Shown: piece after piece, positions 6,203 to 8,320 of the stretch
How the letters are laid out: each line of letters begins with the position of its first letter
Position numbering within the stretch: position 1 is the first letter of the stretch
Assembly: GCA_030609765.1 (NCBI GenBank)
Contig: JAUWTE010000110.1
Coordinates: 1 to 8,320, forward strand
Direction: 5' to 3'
Origin: Acidobacteriota bacterium
GTDB taxonomy: Bacteria; Acidobacteriota; UBA890
DNA length: 8,320 bases
Made by a program: the position numbers and the translations under genes
The notes under the pieces: generated by a model
What the model was told of the DNA's origin: nothing
The model's database searches: none
The model's input: only the letters and a program-made list of their open reading frames with translations

Positions 6203-8320
6203 TTATTCGTAGCGTAGGGCCTCCATCGGATCGACGCGCGCAGCCCGCCGGGCGGGCAGGTAGTTGGCCAAAAACGCCACAGCTAGCAACAGGAAAGCCG
6301 CCGCCGAAAAGGCCAAAATGTCCACAGCACTAACGCCGTAAAGGAAGGTCGCGAGGACCCGGCTCATGGCCACTGCGAGCAGCAAACCGACCATGACGCC
6401 GATCACGGCCAGCGCCATTCCCTGCCGCACCACCAGCTTCATGACCTCGGTCGTACGGGCGCCGAGAGCCATGCGGATGCCGATCTCGTGGGTACGACGA
6501 CTGACCGAGTAGGCGATCACGCCGTACAGCCCCACGGCAGCCAGCGCCAAAGCCAGCAGGCCGAAGATGCCGAGCAGCGTGGCCCCCATGCGCACGGGCG
6601 CGAGCTTTAGCGCCACGTTGTAGCTCATCGACTCGGCCATGATGAGCGTCAGGTCGGGATCGAGGGCCAGGATTTCGCGCCGCGCCAGATCGAGCATCGA
6701 GGCGGGGTCCCCCGCCGTTCGCACCATCACGTAGGTGAACGACGAGGGGAATTGCCACCAAGCGAGGTGGACGTAGGGCGTCGGCTCCTCCCCCACCGTG
6801 TTGATCTTGTGGTTGGCGGCCACGCCGACAATCTCGACCTCCGGCCCGTCGACATCCCCCCTGCGAATGCGCTTGCCGACGGGATTCTCGTCGGGCCAGA
6901 AACGTTCAGCCATGGCCTCGTTGATGATGATGACCGTTGGGCTGTCCTCGGTATCGGCTGCGTTGAACGCCCTGCCCCGCAGAATGGGGACTCCGGCCGC
7001 CTCGAAATACGACTCGTCGACCCGGGTGACATTAATAGTGATCGTAGGGTTGTCGGGAGACGTCTCGTGCCCCTCGATGTAGAAACCGCTCTGATTCATG
7101 TTGATGTCGAGAGGAATGCGCTGCACGAGCGAAACAGCCTCGATGCCCGGGATCGTCTCGACGCGCGCCACGGCGTCACGGTAGAACTGCTCCCCTTCTT
7201 CGTCTGAGTAGCCGTTCATTTCGAGGTCTATGCCGACGTAGGCGAGACGATCGCTGTCGAAGCCCAGGTCCATCCCCTCCGCAAATCGTGCACTTCGAAC
7301 GAGGAGCGCCGCCCCCACGAGCAGGACGAGCGAAACAGCCACCTGGGCAACAACCAGGAAGCTGCGCAGGCTGAGAAGACGGAATCCACCGCGCACGGCG
7401 GCCGATTCGTCCTTGAGCGCCGTCACCAGGTCGGGACGCGAAGCTCGCAGGGCCGGTAGCAGGCCGAATAGGACACCTGTCGCCAACGAGACGAGGAAGG
7501 CAAAGCCGAACACGCGCGCGTCGATACCTAGGTCGAGAGTCAGCGTGATCGGTCCCGGCGGCTCGAAGGCGGCGATGAGTCGCGAGGTCCAGTAGGCCAG
7601 AAGCAGGCCGACAGCACCGCCAAGGACGGCGAGCAGCACGCTCTCGGTCAGGAGTTGTCCTACGAGGCGCCAGCGGCCCGCACCCAGGGCGAGCCGCAGG
7701 GCGATCTCGCGCGCCCTGGCAGAGGCACGAGCCAGCAGCATGTTGGCGACGTTGGCGCAGGCAATCAGCAGGACCATCCCGACTACACCCATCATCACGC
7801 CGGCCACGGGAGTGAGCATGTTGTCGATGAGCGGGTGGATTCTGACATCGTTTGCCGCCATGAGGATCGGCGATCTGTCCTCATTGGTGTCCGGGTACTG
7901 CTGCTCCAGACGCGCCATGATGGTCTCGGCCTGGGCCCGAGCCTGTTCGAGGGTCGCGCCGGGCTTCAGGCGACCTTTCATGAACAGGAAGCGATAGCCT
8001 CGGCGATCGATCCAGCCCTCGCCCGATTCCCCACCCTGCTGCATGATCATTCCCGAGGGCTCGACCTCATCGACCATCATCATCGGCAGCCACAGATCGG
8101 GCGCGATTCCCGGCAGGGTGCCGGTGAACTCGGCCGGCGCCACGCCGACGACGGTGTAGGTCATCCCATTCATCTTGAAGGTCTGCCCGACGATGTCAGG
8201 GGCCGCGCCGAACTCGCGCTGCCAGAAGCCGTGGCTGAGAAGGGCGACGGGATGGGTGCCCGGTGTCTCGTCTTCCTCGGGCAGAAAAGCGCGCCCCAGG
8301 GCTGGCGTGATCCCCATGAC
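6203..8320 (-). CDS. MacB/FtsX-type ABC transporter permease, two FtsX domains (ADOP-like), N-terminus outside window
   Basis: An inner-membrane permease of the MacB/FtsX type. The reading frame runs to the right edge with no stop, so the Met at 8315-8317 is internal; the first membrane helix and part of the first periplasmic domain are missing. Counting from that Met, residues 1-150 are MacB-like periplasmic core (LGRAFLPEEDE, FWQREFGA, VVGVAP). An FtsX domain follows at about 165-300, with hydrophobic helices and the EIALRLALGAGRWRLVGQLLTES signature. A further helix is at 320-340. A second periplasmic domain (about 345-570) contains GVPILRGRAF and NPVGKRIRRGD. The second FtsX domain (about 580-704) contains HEIGIRMALGA and ends PMEALRYE. 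This double layout matches the acidobacterial duplicated orphan permease group. No ATPase gene is visible here, so partner and substrate are unknown. Confidence 0.92.
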   Translation of the reverse strand, partial: VMGITPALGRAFLPEEDETPGTHPVALLSHGFWQREFGAAPDIVGQTFKMNGMTYTVVGVAPAEFTGTLPGIAPDLWLPMMMVDEVEPSGMIMQQGGESGEGWIDRRGYRFLFMKGRLKPGATLEQARAQAETIMARLEQQYPDTNEDRSPILMAANDVRIHPLIDNMLTPVAGVMMGVVGMVLLIACANVANMLLARASARAREIALRLALGAGRWRLVGQLLTESVLLAVLGGAVGLLLAYWTSRLIAAFEPPGPITLTLDLGIDARVFGFAFLVSLATGVLFGLLPALRASRPDLVTALKDESAAVRGGFRLLSLRSFLVVAQVAVSLVLLVGAALLVRSARFAEGMDLGFDSDRLAYVGIDLEMNGYSDEEGEQFYRDAVARVETIPGIEAVSLVQRIPLDINMNQSGFYIEGHETSPDNPTITINVTRVDESYFEAAGVPILRGRAFNAADTEDSPTVIIINEAMAERFWPDENPVGKRIRRGDVDGPEVEIVGVAANHKINTVGEEPTPYVHLAWWQFPSSFTYVMVRTAGDPASMLDLARREILALDPDLTLIMAESMSYNVALKLAPVRMGATLLGIFGLLALALAAVGLYGVIAYSVSRRTHEIGIRMALGARTTEVMKLVVRQGMALAVIGVMVGLLLAVAMSRVLATFLYGVSAVDILAFSAAAFLLLAVAFLANYLPARRAARVDPMEALRYE

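Noticed and set aside
1..8320. Possible mobile element, CRISPR array, defence system, tRNA or rRNA
   Set aside because: I saw no transposase or integrase, no direct-repeat array and no tRNA-like or rRNA-like sequence. The coding genes are ordinary metabolic, peptidase and transport families.

Overview
The window is GC-rich and densely coded. It looks like ordinary chromosome from a Gram-negative, protein-degrading soil or marine bacterium. Two lipoprotein signals (one Tat-type), an exported S9 peptidase, an exported M28-type peptidase and an orphan-type MacB/FtsX permease with two FtsX domains are a combination common in Acidobacteriota, Gemmatimonadota and nearby phyla. That placement is an inference from gene content only; no rRNA or other marker is present.

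Layout, left to right: (1) 1-1793, minus, the N-terminal 597 residues of an S9-family (prolyl oligopeptidase / acylaminoacyl peptidase type) serine peptidase, cut by the left edge just after its GGSWGG nucleophile motif. (2) 1839-2300, minus, a YbgC/4-hydroxybenzoyl-CoA-type hotdog thioesterase. (3) 2367-3416, minus, an aldo/keto reductase with a Tat lipoprotein signal, preceded by a possible 32-residue upstream ORF (3419-3517) whose stop falls between the Shine-Dalgarno and the start codon. (4) 3620-5497, minus, a lipoprotein of the M28 zinc aminopeptidase fold with a PA domain and an altered metal/catalytic motif. (5) A 213-bp divergent intergenic region with an inverted repeat. (6) 5711-6196, plus, an unrecognised membrane-anchored coiled-coil protein with a duplicated C-terminal strand motif. 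(7) 6203-8320, minus, a MacB/FtsX-type permease (ADOP-like), cut at its N-terminus by the right edge and convergent with gene 6 with only 6 bp between the stops.

Genes 4, 3, 2 and 1 lie in that order on the minus strand, with gaps of 203, 66 and 45 bp. Genes 3-2-1 could form one transcript and gene 4 may have its own. The two peptidases fit a role in extracytoplasmic peptide breakdown; the reductase and thioesterase have no obvious mechanistic link to them. I see no mobile element, CRISPR array, tRNA, rRNA or defence system. The points most worth a second look are the altered active site of the M28 protein, the Asp-to-Glu change in the exported reductase, the small upstream ORF, and the repeated motif in the unknown coiled-coil protein.
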